Positions 63,791 to 64,000 of a stretch of DNA of 64,000 nucleotides are shown in pieces. The first letter of the stretch is position 1. The number at the start of each line of letters is the position of its first letter. Origin of the DNA: Pseudarthrobacter sp. NamE2 (lineage in GTDB: Bacteria > Actinomycetota > Actinomycetes > Actinomycetales > Micrococcaceae); NCBI RefSeq assembly GCF_005796205.1, contig NZ_VAHN01000001.1, forward strand, positions 1 to 64,000. The letters are read 5' to 3'. The notes under the pieces are model-generated. The model made no database searches. It saw only the letters and a program-made list of their open reading frames with translations, and had not been told where the DNA came from. The position numbers were made by a program, and so were the translations under genes.

Positions 63791-64000
63791 CTAATTCACG
63801 GCCGTGCGCATGCCCGCAAGCGTTTCAGCCATCAGGTCCACGAAAAGCTGCACGCGTGCGGTCTTCCTGTCATTGATCAGCAGCGCGAAGACGTTCCGGG
63901 CGAGCCGGATTTCGGGAACATCCAGTACCACCACGCCCGCGGGCTTGTGCCGGAGCGCGAGTTCCGGAACCAGTGCCGCGCCCAGCCCTGCAGCCGCCAT
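63791..64000 (-). CDS. LysR-type regulator, C-terminal part (cut by window end)
   Basis: Only the last 69 residues or so are in the window; the true start is beyond 64000. GLGAALVPELALRHKPAGVVVL and ALLINDRKTARVQLFVDLMAETL match the end of a LysR effector-binding domain. The target is unknown. It is in the same direction as the DUF2004 gene, which has its own promoter. Confidence 0.75.
   Translation of the reverse strand: MAAAGLGAALVPELALRHKPAGVVVLDVPEIRLARNVFALLINDRKTARVQLFVDLMAETLAGMRTAVN

Overview
The window is about 64 kb of high-GC chromosome from an actinobacterium, most likely Arthrobacter, Pseudarthrobacter or a near relative in the Micrococcaceae. Three things support this. The gene orders tig-clpP1-clpP2-clpX and ileS-folC-(DUF4233)-ndk ... 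rne ... rplU-rpmA-obg-proB-proA-nadD-rsfS are actinobacterial. There is a mycothiol-dependent-nitroreductase-like protein and a decayed DUF222-HNH gene. Many genes have an actinobacterial TANNNT -10 box only 6-7 nt before the start codon, so their mRNAs are probably leaderless. I see no insertion sequence, prophage or CRISPR array; nearly all of the window is core chromosome.

Layout. 1-13.7 kb: a ROK regulator with a palindromic operator, tRNA-Arg, an SSB, a lipoprotein, EttA, TesB, a truncated haemoglobin with an MscS channel, a dead epimerase fragment, OsmC, aminopeptidase N, a DUF1648 membrane protein, RpiB and a Nei/Fpg glycosylase. 13.7-24 kb: tRNA-Gly, tRNA-Pro, trigger factor, the two-subunit ClpP protease with ClpX and a candidate ClgR box, a DsbA-fold reductase, ValS, an SDR and a membrane-anchored EEP hydrolase. 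24-31 kb: T-box-controlled ileS, folC, DUF4233, ndk and a VKOR-family membrane protein. 31-44 kb: RNase E/G, a TPP-riboswitch-controlled ThiD-TenA fusion, L21, L27, Obg, proline synthesis (proB, proA), a His-tailed microprotein, nadD (apparently lacking a normal start codon), a tail-anchored Ala/Pro-rich protein and RsfS. 44-53 kb: tandem tRNA-Ala genes, a cyclopropane-synthase-like methyltransferase divergent from a flavin oxidoreductase, an RsmC-like methyltransferase, and a ROK-regulated sugar ABC importer without its own ATPase. 53-58 kb: a six-gene MoxR-DUF58-vWA operon. 58-64 kb: a decayed HNH gene, metF-metE with a promoter flanked by two palindromes, a DUF2004 protein and the end of a LysR regulator.

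Several parts work together. ClpP1, ClpP2 and ClpX form one protease. metF supplies the methyl-folate that metE uses. L21, L27, Obg and RsfS act on the large ribosomal subunit. The ROK regulator at 48.2 kb probably controls the sugar importer beside it. No wholly new multigene system is evident. The best leads are the leaderless and divergent promoters, the nadD start, the metF operator palindromes, the MoxR/vWA operon and the uncharacterised oxidoreductase/methyltransferase cluster at 44-48 kb.
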